Assembly: GCA_966211335.1 (NCBI GenBank)
Contig: CBIHNF010000001.1
Coordinates: 620,001-684,000 of the forward strand
DNA length: 64,000 nucleotides
Source: JAPWJZ01 sp966211335
GTDB taxonomy: Bacteria; Pseudomonadota; Alphaproteobacteria; Micavibrionales; UBA2020
Reading direction: 5' to 3'
Of this stretch, positions 42,881-52,630 are shown one piece after another; the stretch's first letter is position 1, and the number at the start of each line of letters is the position of its first letter. The translations under genes were made by a program, and so were the position numbers. The notes beneath the pieces are model-generated. The model saw nothing but the letters and a program-made list of their open reading frames with translations, was not told where the DNA came from and ran no database searches.

Positions 42881-43603
42881 ATGGAAAACGTCTCATACAT
42901 CGGACTCTCGCAGCAAACGGCACTCGCGCAGCAGATCGACGTGACCGCCAACAACATCGCCAACATGAGCACGCCGGGCTTCAAGGCGCAGAGCGTCCTC
43001 TTCACCGATTATATTACGGCGCCGAAAGATAACGCGCCGATCCATCAGGCGCAGGATTACGCGACCTACCGCGACCTTTCCAGCGGCAACCTGATCCAGA
43101 CGCACAACCAATTGGATATGTCGATTGCCGGCCCCGGCTACTTTGCGGTGCAAACGCCGCAGGGCCTGCGCTACACGCGCGACGGCGGCTTCTCCCTCAA
43201 CTTCAACCGCGAGCTGGTGACGAAGACCGGCCACCTGCTGATGTCGGAAGGCGGCACCACGCTCGTCGTTCCGCCCGACGCCGGCCAGATCACGATTGCC
43301 GATGACGGCACGATCGCGACGGAGCAGGGCGATATCGGCCGCGTGAAGCTGGTCGACTTCCCGAACCCGCAGGCGATGAAGAAGGAAGGCGACAACCTTT
43401 ACAGCGCCGACAGCGCAGCGGAAGTGCCGATTGCCGACCGCCATGTCACGCAAGGCATGCTGGAGGGCTCCAACGTCAACCCCGTCGTGGAAATGAACCG
43501 CATGATTGAATTGATGCGCATGTTCCAGATGGCACAGAACATGCTTACCACTGACCATGACATGCAGCGCGGCGCGATCCAGAAGCTCACCTCGGTCAGC
43601 TAA
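42881..43603 (+). CDS. flgF: Flagellar proximal-rod protein FlgF
   Basis: 240 residues. The rod-protein N-terminus is clear (TALAQQIDVTANNIANMSTP), as are the family's GYFAVQTPQGLRYTRDGGF and the C-terminal VTQGMLEGSNVNPVVEMNRM and IELMRMFQMAQNMLTTDHDM helices. Shorter than FlgG and placed just before it, as usual for FlgF. Confidence 0.94.
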   Translation: MENVSYIGLSQQTALAQQIDVTANNIANMSTPGFKAQSVLFTDYITAPKDNAPIHQAQDYATYRDLSSGNLIQTHNQLDMSIAGPGYFAVQTPQGLRYTRDGGFSLNFNRELVTKTGHLLMSEGGTTLVVPPDAGQITIADDGTIATEQGDIGRVKLVDFPNPQAMKKEGDNLYSADSAAEVPIADRHVTQGMLEGSNVNPVVEMNRMIELMRMFQMAQNMLTTDHDMQRGAIQKLTSVS

Positions 43604-43641
43604 ACAGATTTAAAGTTTTGAAGTTTTAAGGAGAATAGAAA

Positions 43642-44430
43642 ATGTCACTCACCCTCGATATCGGCGCCACCGGGATGCTCGCGCAACAGCTCAACGTCGA
43701 CGTCATCTCCAACAACATCGCCAACATGACGACGACCGGCTACAAGCGCCAGCGCGCGGAATTCCAGGATCTGCTCTACCAGACCAAGCTGCGCCCCGGC
43801 TCGCAGTCGTCCGACCAGGGCACCACGGTTCCGGCGGGTATCCAGCAGGGTCTTGGCGTGAAGGCCGGCTCCGTCTACCGCATCAACGAACAGGGCGCGC
43901 TGCAGGTCACCGGCAACCAGCTTGACCTTGCCAACAAGGGCCAGGGCTACTTCCAGATCACCATGCCGAACGGCGATACGTCCTACACCCGCGACGGCTC
44001 CTTCCAGGTTGACCAGAACGGCCGCCTTGTGACCTCGAAAGGCTATCTCCTGGTGCCCGGCATCACGATCCCGAACGACGCGGTTGACATCACCGTCAAC
44101 TCGACCGGTCAGGTGCTCGTGAAACTGCAGGGCCAGACCACGCTGTCGAACGTCGGCCAGATCCAGACGGCACTTTTTGCCAACGACGCCGGCCTCGATG
44201 CGATTGGCGACAACATGTATCTCGAAACCGAAGCTTCCGGCAACGCCATCGTCGCCAACCCCGGCGACCCAGGGTACGGCGAGATTGAACAGGGCGCTTT
44301 GGAAAGCTCCAACGTCAACATCGTGCAGGAAATCACCTCCCTCATCTCGGCGCAGCGCGCGTATGAAATGAACTCGAAGGTTATTCAGGCCGGCGACGAA
44401 ATGCTGACCACCATCACGCAGCTGAGATAA
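43642..44430 (+). CDS. flgG: Flagellar distal-rod protein FlgG
   Basis: 262 residues, the usual FlgG length. QLNVDVISNNIANMTTTGYK start, RAEFQDLLYQTKLRPGSQSS, GYFQITMPNGDTSYTRDGSF core, and the C-terminal QGALESSNVNIVQEITSLIS and QRAYEMNSKVIQAGDEMLTT helices. Forms the distal rod that passes the P and L rings. Ribosome site AAGGAG. Confidence 0.97.
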   Translation: MSLTLDIGATGMLAQQLNVDVISNNIANMTTTGYKRQRAEFQDLLYQTKLRPGSQSSDQGTTVPAGIQQGLGVKAGSVYRINEQGALQVTGNQLDLANKGQGYFQITMPNGDTSYTRDGSFQVDQNGRLVTSKGYLLVPGITIPNDAVDITVNSTGQVLVKLQGQTTLSNVGQIQTALFANDAGLDAIGDNMYLETEASGNAIVANPGDPGYGEIEQGALESSNVNIVQEITSLISAQRAYEMNSKVIQAGDEMLTTITQLR

Positions 44431-44503
44431 GGGAAGACATAACGGGCACATGAGTGCCGGTCCTTTGGGAAGAGGACTTGAATAATAAAAGGGAGTTAGG
44501 GAC

Positions 44504-45457
44504 ATGAAAAACAAGACGCTGAAAACTTTGATGATGACGGTGTGTTTGACGGCCATGATGGCCTCGGCAGCTTTTGCCGCCACCCCGCGGGAAAATGTGG
44601 CCCTTGCCACCAATGTCATCACGGTAGGCGACGTTTTTGCCGACATCACTCATGATGCCGACCATGTCCTGGCCCCCGCCCCCGCTTATGGCGAGACGAT
44701 GACCCTGACGGTTTCCGACCTGCAGCGCATTTCCGACGCCTTCAACCTCGGCTGGGTGCCGGCAACCCATATGGAACAGGTCGTCCTGCGCCGCGACGCG
44801 CATGAAATTGACCATGCCACCATCGAAGCCGCCATCGCCCAGAGCCTGTCGAACGCCGTCAATGGCCAGAAGTTCGAGCTGCAGATGGCGGATGCCAACC
44901 TCAGCTTCCACCTGCCGGAGAACGCGGGCACCGACATCGACGTCACCAACCTGAAATATGACCTGAGCAGGGGCGAATTCCACGCCACTGTTTCCGCCCC
45001 CAAAGGCGCTGCAACGCCCATCGTCCGCAAGGACGTATCTGGCAAGCTTTTTGCAGTAGTTGAAGTGCCGGTCCTGAGAACGGCGCTGCATAGCGGAGAT
45101 GTGATTTCCATGGCTGACATTGACTATACCCCCGTCCGCAACGGCGACATCGGCAGCAACGTCATCACCGACGCCTCGAAGCTCGTCGGCATGAGCCCGC
45201 GCCGCAATATCGCGTCGCTCAAGCCCATCACGGTGGCGGATGTCATCCTCCCCGTCATCATCAAGAAGGGCGACCTTGTGACCATGACGCTGAAAAGCAA
45301 CCTGATGACGCTGACGACGCAAGGCCAGGCGCTGGAAAACGCGGCGAACGGCGAAACCGTGCGGGTCATGAACATTTCCTCCAAGCAGGCGCTGGACGCC
45401 ATCGTGACGGGGCCGAAATCGGTCGCCGTCAACGCACCGCTCGAAGCTTTTAACTAA
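44504..45457 (+). CDS. flgA: Flagellar P-ring chaperone FlgA
   Basis: 317 residues with a signal peptide (MMTVCLTAMMASAAFA), an N-terminal region, and a C-terminal SAF-type domain (VPVLRTALHSGDVISMADID, NVITDASKLVGMSPRRNIAS, LKPITVADVILPVIIKKGDL, VTMTLKSNLMTLTTQGQALE, RVMNISSKQALDAIVTGPKS). FlgA aids P-ring (FlgI) assembly in the periplasm; flgI itself is not here. Longer N-terminal part than in E. coli. Confidence 0.93.
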   Translation: MKNKTLKTLMMTVCLTAMMASAAFAATPRENVALATNVITVGDVFADITHDADHVLAPAPAYGETMTLTVSDLQRISDAFNLGWVPATHMEQVVLRRDAHEIDHATIEAAIAQSLSNAVNGQKFELQMADANLSFHLPENAGTDIDVTNLKYDLSRGEFHATVSAPKGAATPIVRKDVSGKLFAVVEVPVLRTALHSGDVISMADIDYTPVRNGDIGSNVITDASKLVGMSPRRNIASLKPITVADVILPVIIKKGDLVTMTLKSNLMTLTTQGQALENAANGETVRVMNISSKQALDAIVTGPKSVAVNAPLEAFN

Positions 45458-45519
45458 AACTAAAAAACTAAAAAAAACTACAGGGTTAATCAACGATTAA
45501 AAGAAACAGGAGACTGACT

Positions 45520-46290
45520 ATGAGAAAGAAGAATTTTGAACTGACCAAAAAAGCAACGCTCGCCCTCTCCATCACCGCCATGCTGGCGCTCTCCGCCTGC
45601 GGCCCCATGAACGAGCGCCTGTCCCGCATCGGCAAGGAACCGCCGATGAGCAACATTGAAAATCCCTATAACAAACCGGGCTATGTGCCGGTGTCCCTGC
45701 CCATGCCGCCCGCCGAAATCAGCAACACCGCGCCCAATTCCCTGTGGCAGCCGGCGCGCCAGACCTTCTTCAAGGACCAGCGCGCGCATAAAGTCGGCGA
45801 TATCGTGACCGTCCTTGTCGACATCGACGATGAAGCGGATATGAAGAACAAGACCGAACGTTCCCGCGTGGGCGGTGAAACGGTCGGCGCGCCGCACCTC
45901 CTCGGCTTTGAATCGAAGCTTGGCAAGGTTCTGCCCGATGCCGTCAACCCCTCCGCCCTCGTCGGCGTCAATACCGACAGCAATTCGACCGGTGACGGCA
46001 AGCTGAAGCGCACGGAAGCGATCAAGCTGAAGCTCGCCGCCATGGTGATGCAGGTTTTGCCGAACGGCAACTTCGTCATCAAGGGCCAGCAGGAAGTGCG
46101 CGTCAACTTTGAGCTGCGCGAGCTGACCCTGAAAGGCGTCATCCGCCCCGAAGACATCCTCAACACCAACTCCATTTCCTACGACAAGATCGCCGAAGCC
46201 CGTATCTCCTACGGCGGCAAGGGCACCATGAGCGATATCCAGCAGCCGCGCTACGGCCAGCAGTTTATCGACGCGGTCTTCCCCTTCTAA
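45520..46290 (+). CDS. flgH: Flagellar L-ring lipoprotein FlgH
   Basis: 256 residues with a lipoprotein signal (lipobox MLALSAC, Cys about residue 27). FlgH blocks: NSLWQPARQTFFKDQRAHKV, GDIVTVLVDIDDEADMKNKT, VMQVLPNGNFVIKGQQEVRV, ELTLKGVIRPEDILNTNSIS and ARISYGGKGTMSDIQQPRYG. It forms the outer-membrane L ring. Last gene of the sigma-54 operon, followed by a terminator. Confidence 0.96.
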   Translation: MRKKNFELTKKATLALSITAMLALSACGPMNERLSRIGKEPPMSNIENPYNKPGYVPVSLPMPPAEISNTAPNSLWQPARQTFFKDQRAHKVGDIVTVLVDIDDEADMKNKTERSRVGGETVGAPHLLGFESKLGKVLPDAVNPSALVGVNTDSNSTGDGKLKRTEAIKLKLAAMVMQVLPNGNFVIKGQQEVRVNFELRELTLKGVIRPEDILNTNSISYDKIAEARISYGGKGTMSDIQQPRYGQQFIDAVFPF

Positions 46291-46344
46291 ATCTTGCCTG
46301 TCTGACTTTTTTCCGAGATTAACCCTGACCACCCAACTTTTTAC

Positions 46345-46379
46345 GGGCGGGCTTCCAAAAGAAGTCCGCCCTTTTTTTT
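46345..46379 (+). terminator. Intrinsic terminator of flgFGAH
   Basis: A G+C-rich stem (GGGCGG with CCGCCC, extended by CTTC with GAAG across a small bulge) is followed by eight T residues, 55 bases after flgH. Confidence 0.85.
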
Positions 46380-46477
46380 CTTTTAAGTGTCTTGAAACAC
46401 TTGGTTTATTAGCCTTGCATACGAGCGTATGACTGCCCTATAATCCGCCGTTATGAAAACATTATAAAGGGCAGGGC

Positions 46478-48871
46478 ATGGCCTCCACGATTACAAGCAC
46501 GGGTTCGATCACTTCTCTTCTTTCGCTGCAGCAGGCGGATTTCGCCGCCGCGAAGAACACTGGCATCACCTACTTCGCGACCGACGGTGTATCGGACTTC
46601 AATAATATCGACGAGAGCAATTACAGCATCACCAGCACATCTTCGACCGTCACCGGCATCGCCCTTTCGGGCGACGGCAGCTTTCATCTCAAGGGGTCTC
46701 GTTTCTTCACCGCTTCCGCGACCCTGACACATGTCGATTATGCCGACAGCACCGGGCATTTTTCCTTCGACGGCTCGCTCTCCCTTAAGCCCGGCAATGA
46801 CTTCCCGACCGGCTCTCTGACGAGCATTGAAGCAATGAGCGGGAACGACGGTTTCACCTACACCGGCCGCATGACGCTCGACGCCGCCAACAACATAACC
46901 GGCACGCTGACAAAAGAAGTTGTGCATATGGGCGGCCTGACGTTTGAAATGACGGGCAGCCTCAACATCACGACCGAGACAGGCACCGTCAGCAAGCTTT
47001 ATATCCATGACGATTCCGGCAACGGGCTGACCCTGACCGGCAATTATTCATTCGCCGCGATCGATGCCGCGCTGGATGGCACGGGCGATGTTGGAAATTT
47101 CTTCGAGAATAATAGCTTCCTCTTCACCAGCGACGATACGCTAACCGTCAGCGACGGCGCGCGGGAATGGCATGGCTATGAAGGCCGCGATAAAATGACC
47201 GGCGGCGGACTGGATGATACTTTGTCCGGCGATAACGGCAACGATACGCTCACCGGCCTTCTTGGCAACGACCATCTCAACGGCGGCGCGGGTGATGATA
47301 CGATGGATGGCGGTGCGGGTGATGATTCCATGGCTGGCGGCACAGGCAATGACGTCTATCTCGTCGACAGCAGCAATGACGATATCGCCGAAAATTCCGG
47401 CGAGGGCAACGATACCGTCAAAAGCACGGCGAGCTTTGACCTGTCGCTGCACGGGCTCAACGTTGAAAGCCTGACCCTGCTCGGCACCGCGCATCTTGAC
47501 GCGACCGGCAACGACCTCAACAACACGCTCACCGGCAATACAGGCAACAACCATCTCGATGGCGGCATCGGTGCGGACAAGATGATGGGCGGCGCGGGTA
47601 ATGACGTCTATATCGTCGATAATAGCGGCGATACCCTGACCGATACCTCGGGCACCGATGAAGTGGATTCTTCCATCAGCTGGACGCTGGCCACGGGTTT
47701 TGAAAATCTTGTGCTGACGGGCGGCGGCGATATCAATGCAACCGGCAACACGGCCAACAATAGCCTCACCGGCAATAGCGGCAACAACACGCTCAATGGC
47801 GGCACGGGGAATGACACCATGTCCGGCGGTCTTGGCGATGATACCTATGTCGTCAGCGCGGCGGGCGACATCATCCATGAAAATTCCGGCGAGGGCCGCG
47901 ACACGGTGCTGGCGGCCGCGAGTTATCATCTCGGCGATAATCTTGAAGTGCTGCAGCTGACCGGCACCTCCGCCATCAATGGCTACGGCAACGAGCTCGA
48001 CAATACCCTCACCGGCAACAGCGGCAATAACACGCTGGACGGTGGCGCGGGCAACGATACGCTGATCGGCGGTTCGGGCAACGACAGCTATGTCGTGCAT
48101 GACTTTAACACCACCACCATTATCGAGAACGCCGGCGGCGGCACCGATACGCTGCTGCTCTATTCCGACTACAACCTGACCGATGGCAGCAACATCGAGA
48201 ACATGACGGCGATGGAGGGCGGCCACACCATGGTCGGCAATAGTTTCGTCAATACGATTACCGGCACCTCCGGCATAGACTTGCTCGACGGCGGCGCAGG
48301 AGCGGACAAGCTTTCCGGCCTTGGCGGAAACGATGAATATTTTGCCGACAACGTGAAGGATTTGCTGGTCGAGGGCGCAAACGGCGGCACGGATCTCGTC
48401 CACAGCACCGTCGACTGGACGCTGGGTGCGAATTTTGAAAATCTCTCCATCAGCGGCGTTGCCGTGAAGGGCACCGGCAACACCGTCGCCAATGTCATCA
48501 CCGGCAGTATCGGAGACAACACGCTGAACGGCATGGCGGGGGATGACACGCTGAACGGCAACGGCGGCCACGACACGCTGATCGGCGGCACGGGTGCCGA
48601 TACCTTCCAGCTGCTCCATACCAGCGCCAATGCCTTCGTCACCGTGACGGACTTCAGCCATACCGCGCATGACAAGCTGGATATTTCCGACCTGCTCACC
48701 GGCGGCTTCGACCCGGCGCATCCCGAAAATTACGTGCAGCTGCAGGTCATTGGTGCCGATACGCATGTCAGCATTGATGCGTCAGGCTCGGGCGCTGCCT
48801 TCACCGAAGTTGCGGTGCTGCTGCATGCGACGGGGCTGACCCTCGACACTATGCATTTGCAGATTGTGTAA
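46478..48871 (+). CDS. RTX-type calcium-binding repeat protein
   Basis: 797 residues. Residues 1-235 are a unique polar region rich in Ser, Thr, Gly and Asp, without a signal peptide. From about residue 240 there are RTX nonapeptides (GGxGxDxLxG) arranged in about five longer units: a GNDVYLVDSSND-type strand block, a DTVKSTASFDL or similar strand, an ENLVLTG strand, then N-x-LTGNSGNNTLNGG nonapeptides. The end (VLLHATGLTLDTMHLQIV) is hydrophobic, as in type I secretion substrates. Secretion by a type I system is inferred; no ABC exporter genes are adjacent. Ribosome site AAGGGCAGGG. Confidence 0.88.
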   Translation: MASTITSTGSITSLLSLQQADFAAAKNTGITYFATDGVSDFNNIDESNYSITSTSSTVTGIALSGDGSFHLKGSRFFTASATLTHVDYADSTGHFSFDGSLSLKPGNDFPTGSLTSIEAMSGNDGFTYTGRMTLDAANNITGTLTKEVVHMGGLTFEMTGSLNITTETGTVSKLYIHDDSGNGLTLTGNYSFAAIDAALDGTGDVGNFFENNSFLFTSDDTLTVSDGAREWHGYEGRDKMTGGGLDDTLSGDNGNDTLTGLLGNDHLNGGAGDDTMDGGAGDDSMAGGTGNDVYLVDSSNDDIAENSGEGNDTVKSTASFDLSLHGLNVESLTLLGTAHLDATGNDLNNTLTGNTGNNHLDGGIGADKMMGGAGNDVYIVDNSGDTLTDTSGTDEVDSSISWTLATGFENLVLTGGGDINATGNTANNSLTGNSGNNTLNGGTGNDTMSGGLGDDTYVVSAAGDIIHENSGEGRDTVLAAASYHLGDNLEVLQLTGTSAINGYGNELDNTLTGNSGNNTLDGGAGNDTLIGGSGNDSYVVHDFNTTTIIENAGGGTDTLLLYSDYNLTDGSNIENMTAMEGGHTMVGNSFVNTITGTSGIDLLDGGAGADKLSGLGGNDEYFADNVKDLLVEGANGGTDLVHSTVDWTLGANFENLSISGVAVKGTGNTVANVITGSIGDNTLNGMAGDDTLNGNGGHDTLIGGTGADTFQLLHTSANAFVTVTDFSHTAHDKLDISDLLTGGFDPAHPENYVQLQVIGADTHVSIDASGSGAAFTEVAVLLHATGLTLDTMHLQIV

Positions 48872-48874
48872 ATT

Positions 48875-50053
48875 TCAAGGCGTCTTGAAGCGGAGGCGGA
48901 AGGGCTCGCCCTTTTTCCAGACCAGTTCCGGCGCTTTTTCCTTTAAGGCATCGGCAAATGCCCGGCCCGCGTCGACGATATTGGCATCCACCTTTTCCAG
49001 CGGCACTTCACGCACCGAGTCAGGGCGGAGGCGATGCGCCCTTCCGGCTTCAAAGTTGAAGACGTGTGTGAGACTACCCTTGGCGTCTTCCGTCCGCATT
49101 TCCACTTGCGTTGCGCCGGCCTTTGCAATGGTGCCGTCGCTCAAGGGCAAATCGCGGAAGCTGCGACTCCAGCCCATGCCACGCGCGGTTTCAATCGTCT
49201 CCCGCGCATCGGTCAGGCGCACATCTACCGCCTGCGCTTCGGCGGCGAATACCTGGTCGACGATGCCGCGGCGGAACATCCAGCCGAGGAAGGTGTTGCG
49301 CTCCTTCGGCGTCAGCTCCAGCGGTTCGGAAAAATTCTTCGCAAAGTCGAAGCTCTGCATATAGGCATCGACCATGTCGCGGCCGGACAGGAGCCCGCTG
49401 CCGATCATGGAATCCAGATGCGCCTCGTTGCCCGCGGCGCCCGCGACAACAGCGGATTTTTTGAGCACGTTTTTATAATCCATCAGCACGGCGGGACCTT
49501 CCGCATGCATGTCTTTATCGGTCAGCGCGGCAAAGGTGCGGGCGAGCAGCGTGAAAACATCGCTGCCCGATTTATTGGCGGCGGATTCAAGGCCGCTCAT
49601 GGTGACCTGCTGCACTTCCGCGCGCGCTTTTTTGCTGTCCGGCGCGCTGCCGTTAGCGGAGCCTTGGATTTTCTCGGCGTATTTCAGCAGCAGGTAGGCG
49701 GCGGTCACGTTGTTATGCTCGGCCGCCTTTGAAATGCCTTCGCTCACTTCGCCCTTGCCGGCGAAGCCGTGCGATTTTTCGCTTGTCACAATGCCGCCGC
49801 TTTTGCGCTGCGGACGGTTGAGCAAATACCACACGCGCCAGTTCTGGTTGGAGGCGATGGCGGAGCCGAGTGCGGAGCCGATATTGGCGGTCGTGGCGTT
49901 GCGCAGCTTTTTCGCCCATTTGCGGTCATCCGCCGTCGGGGCGGGCACGGAAATTTTGCCTTCCATGCCTTCAATGTTCACGAGCGGCGATGTCTCGGCA
50001 TCGGCGCTGAGACCGTTGTCCTGCTTGAAGAGCTTGAAAAATCTTTCCAGCAT
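48875..50053 (-). CDS. Ankyrin-like orphan protein
   Basis: 392 residues after a GAGGA ribosome site. Residues 60-180 have helix pairs reminiscent of degenerate ankyrin repeats (GSALGSAIASNQNWRVWYLL, VSEGISKAAEHNNVTAAYLL, LESAANKSGSDVFTLLARTF), but without the usual Gly/Pro turns. A different C-terminal domain follows (SFDFAKNFSEPLELTPKERN, EMRTEDAKGSLTHVFNFEAG, VPLEKVDANIVDAGRAFADA). Family not recognised. Separated from the convergent RTX gene by 3 bases. Confidence 0.68.
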   Translation of the reverse strand: MLERFFKLFKQDNGLSADAETSPLVNIEGMEGKISVPAPTADDRKWAKKLRNATTANIGSALGSAIASNQNWRVWYLLNRPQRKSGGIVTSEKSHGFAGKGEVSEGISKAAEHNNVTAAYLLLKYAEKIQGSANGSAPDSKKARAEVQQVTMSGLESAANKSGSDVFTLLARTFAALTDKDMHAEGPAVLMDYKNVLKKSAVVAGAAGNEAHLDSMIGSGLLSGRDMVDAYMQSFDFAKNFSEPLELTPKERNTFLGWMFRRGIVDQVFAAEAQAVDVRLTDARETIETARGMGWSRSFRDLPLSDGTIAKAGATQVEMRTEDAKGSLTHVFNFEAGRAHRLRPDSVREVPLEKVDANIVDAGRAFADALKEKAPELVWKKGEPFRLRFKTP

Positions 50054-50085
50054 CGTCGCATTCCTCGAGTTGTGATTGTGGCCTG

Positions 50086-50114
50086 ACTATAGGAGGGGCG
50101 ATTCACCCTGTCAA
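50086..50114 (-). promoter_or_regulatory. Strong promoter of the 48875-50053 gene
   Basis: Minus-strand TTGACA (50114-50109) and TATAGT (50091-50086), ideal 17-base spacer, 33 bases upstream of the start. A second TTGACA (as TTGACATAAT) lies 17 bases further upstream. Confidence 0.72.
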
Positions 50115-50211
50115 CGCGGTAATTATGTCAAAAAGATAGCGGATTGCCAAAACCAGCCTGCCAGATTATGACTAGAGATATCCAACATCCATCAACAGAA
50201 TCGAAAGCGTC

Positions 50212-50766
50212 ATGGCGAGAGCCTTAACCTTCAGCGATATCAAACGCGCGATCATCGACGGCCTGACGCCCGATCTGCTGGAAAAGAAATACTCCGAGCA
50301 ACTGACGCCCGATGACCCGAAGGAAACGGGCCATTGTGCCATTGCCTCCGAAGCCTTCTATCATCTGGCGGGCGGCAAGCAGGCCGGCTTCATGCCCGTC
50401 GTCTGCGGCTATGCCGCGAATGATAAAGGCGAGATGAAATTCGGGCATGAGCGCACGGCGGCCGTGCAGCAGGGCTGGCGCGCCGAAACGCATTGGTGGA
50501 TCAAGGGCCCGAAAAACGGCCAGCGCGGCAAAGGCCCTATATATGATGTGACGGCGGGCCAATACCCCGCAGCCTATCCGTATGAGAAAGGCCACAACAC
50601 CGGCTTCATGCAGCCGCAGCAAAGACCATCGAAGCGCGCGCAAATCATCATTGACCGCGTCACGGAAAAACTTGGGGTCGAAGCGCTCGCCTTATATAAG
50701 GCCGCCAACATCCGCGCTTATTGCACCGCACATAAGCATAATCCACTTCAAAAATTGCTCAAGTAG
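50212..50766 (+). CDS. Putative papain-like Cys/His protein
   Basis: 184 residues. A possible cysteine-protease-like triad: Cys in KETGHCAIASEAFYHL (about residue 43), His in RAETHWWIKGP and Asp in GPIYDVTAGQYP, in that order. Other clear elements are PYEKGHNTGFMQPQQRPSKR and a helical end. No signal peptide. I recognise the layout as resembling small cysteine-hydrolase folds but not the exact family, so the activity is inference. Single gene on its strand. Confidence 0.6.
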   Translation: MARALTFSDIKRAIIDGLTPDLLEKKYSEQLTPDDPKETGHCAIASEAFYHLAGGKQAGFMPVVCGYAANDKGEMKFGHERTAAVQQGWRAETHWWIKGPKNGQRGKGPIYDVTAGQYPAAYPYEKGHNTGFMQPQQRPSKRAQIIIDRVTEKLGVEALALYKAANIRAYCTAHKHNPLQKLLK

Positions 50767-50853
50767 CCCCTGTTTGCTTATAAAGCGAACACGTATAGTG
50801 ATTGCCTGATATTTAATTTTTCAGCGGCACTGCACAGAGTGGGGTTACGCACC

Positions 50854-52629
50854 ATGCCAAGCACCATCCGCCTTTCGAAATCAAAATCCGCGCAGCCCTT
50901 ACCGCTGCTTGAAACGCCCGCCCAAGGCGATACGACGCCGCTGTTTGAAAACGGTCGCTGGATCTGGGAAGCGCATTACCCGCAAGGCATTTCGTGGAAA
51001 GCGCCGATTTATAAAAAGCCGCTCTTCCACATCATCGACGCTTCGGCGGAAAAATATCCGAACAACGTGATGGTGGAATTCGAAGGCAAAAGCTGGACCT
51101 ATGCCGACATGGCCCATATGGTCAACCGCGTCGCCGAAGGCCTGCAGAAATTCGGCGTCACCAAGGGCACCAAGGTGGGGCTGTTCCTGCCCAACTCCCC
51201 TTATACCTTCATGTTCTTCTTCGGCATTCTGAAAGCCGGCGGCACGGTAGTGAACTACAACCCGCTGTATGTCGAGCGCGAGCTCAGCGGCCAGATCGAG
51301 GATAGCGAAACCGATATCATGGTGACGCTCGATTCAAAACCGCTCATCGACAAGATGGACGCGATGCTGAAATCGACGCGCCTAAAAAAACTTATCGTCT
51401 GCCCCTTTGCCGAAACGCTGCCGCTGGCGCGTAAAATTCTATACCCCTTCACGCACCGCAAGGAAGCCGTGCAGGTGAAATGGGACAGCCGGCATATTTC
51501 CTTCCTCGACGTCGTCAACAACCACGGCAACCCCATCAACGTGCTGGTGGAGGCGGAAAATGACGTCGCCGTGCTGCAATATACCGGCGGCACCACCGGC
51601 GTGCCGAAGGGCGCCATGCTGACCCATGCAAACCTCTACGCCAACATGATGCAGATCACGACCTGGATCCGCGACCTGAAGCACGGGCAGGACACCATCA
51701 TCGGCATTCTGCCGCTGTTTCATGTCTTCGCCATGACCGTCGTCATGAACGTATCCATCTATGCCGGCCTTAAAATTCTGCTGCATGCGAAGTTTGACGT
51801 GAAGGATGTGCTGGAAAGCATCAAGCGCCACCGCCCCACGCTGTTCCCCGCCGTGCCCGCCGTCTTCAACGCGATTGCCAACGCGCCGGAAACGGCGAAT
51901 TACGATTTCAGCTGCCTGCGCTTCTGCATCACCGGCGGCGCGCCCATGGCGGCCGATGTGCAACGCCTGTTCGAGGAAAAAACCGGCTCCCGCGCCCTCG
52001 CAGAAGGCTACGGCCTGACCGAAGCGTCCCCCGGCTGCACCTTTAACCCCGCGCTGGGCATTAAAAAGCCCGGCTCCGTCGGCCAGCCGGTGCCCGGCAC
52101 CATTGTTGAAATCATCAGCCGCGATGACGGCGAAACCCTGCTGCCTGCCTATGCGCATGGCGAAGTCTGCATCCGTGGCCCGCAGGTCATGAAAGGCTAT
52201 TACAAAAAGCCCGATGCCACGGCGGAAGTCATTAAAAACGGCCGGCTGCATACCGGCGATGTCGGCTATTTCGATGCAGAGGGCTATCTTCACCTCGTCG
52301 ACCGCATCAAGGATCTGATTTTGGTGCGCGGCTATAATGTCTACCCGCGCGTGGTGGAAGAAGCGATTTACCTGCACCCGTCGGTCGAGGAATGCATCGT
52401 CGCCGGCGTGCCGGATGCGGAGCGCGGTGAAACCGTCTGGGCCTGGGTGAAACCTGCCGCGGGCCGCACCATTTCGCCCGACGGCCTGAAAGAATTCCTC
52501 ATCGACAAACTTTCCCCCATCGAAGTGCCGCGCAAAATCATCATTCGCGATACTGGCCTGCCGAAAACGGCGGTCGGGAAATTGTCACGCAAAGACCTGC
52601 TGGCGCAGGAAGGCATCCGGAGAAGCTAG
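50854..52629 (+). CDS. fadD: Long-chain fatty-acid-CoA ligase (first of two)
   Basis: 591 residues from ATG 50854 (a GTG at 50839 is an alternative). Adenylate-forming enzyme: the AMP-binding P-loop YTGGTTGVPKGAMLTH, PLFHVFAM and the acceptor-side EGYGLTEASPG, then TGDVGYFDAEGYLHLVDRIK (hinge) and the catalytic Lys in PKTAVGKLSRKDLL. It activates long-chain fatty acids with CoA for beta-oxidation or lipid synthesis. Followed after one base by a second ligase that shares every motif. Confidence 0.93.
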   Translation: MPSTIRLSKSKSAQPLPLLETPAQGDTTPLFENGRWIWEAHYPQGISWKAPIYKKPLFHIIDASAEKYPNNVMVEFEGKSWTYADMAHMVNRVAEGLQKFGVTKGTKVGLFLPNSPYTFMFFFGILKAGGTVVNYNPLYVERELSGQIEDSETDIMVTLDSKPLIDKMDAMLKSTRLKKLIVCPFAETLPLARKILYPFTHRKEAVQVKWDSRHISFLDVVNNHGNPINVLVEAENDVAVLQYTGGTTGVPKGAMLTHANLYANMMQITTWIRDLKHGQDTIIGILPLFHVFAMTVVMNVSIYAGLKILLHAKFDVKDVLESIKRHRPTLFPAVPAVFNAIANAPETANYDFSCLRFCITGGAPMAADVQRLFEEKTGSRALAEGYGLTEASPGCTFNPALGIKKPGSVGQPVPGTIVEIISRDDGETLLPAYAHGEVCIRGPQVMKGYYKKPDATAEVIKNGRLHTGDVGYFDAEGYLHLVDRIKDLILVRGYNVYPRVVEEAIYLHPSVEECIVAGVPDAERGETVWAWVKPAAGRTISPDGLKEFLIDKLSPIEVPRKIIIRDTGLPKTAVGKLSRKDLLAQEGIRRS

Positions 52630-52630
52630 A

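Noticed and set aside
46411..46440. Possible sigma-54 promoter before the RTX gene (TTGG...TTGCA)
   Set aside because: The GG and GC are not the required 12 bases apart.
47211..48700. Direct DNA repeats in the RTX gene as a possible CRISPR
   Set aside because: They are coding, of unequal length, and translate to RTX nonapeptides.
50767..50853. Promoter for the first fadD (TATAGT near 50800)
   Set aside because: The nearest -35-like TTGCTT is only 14 bases away, too short.
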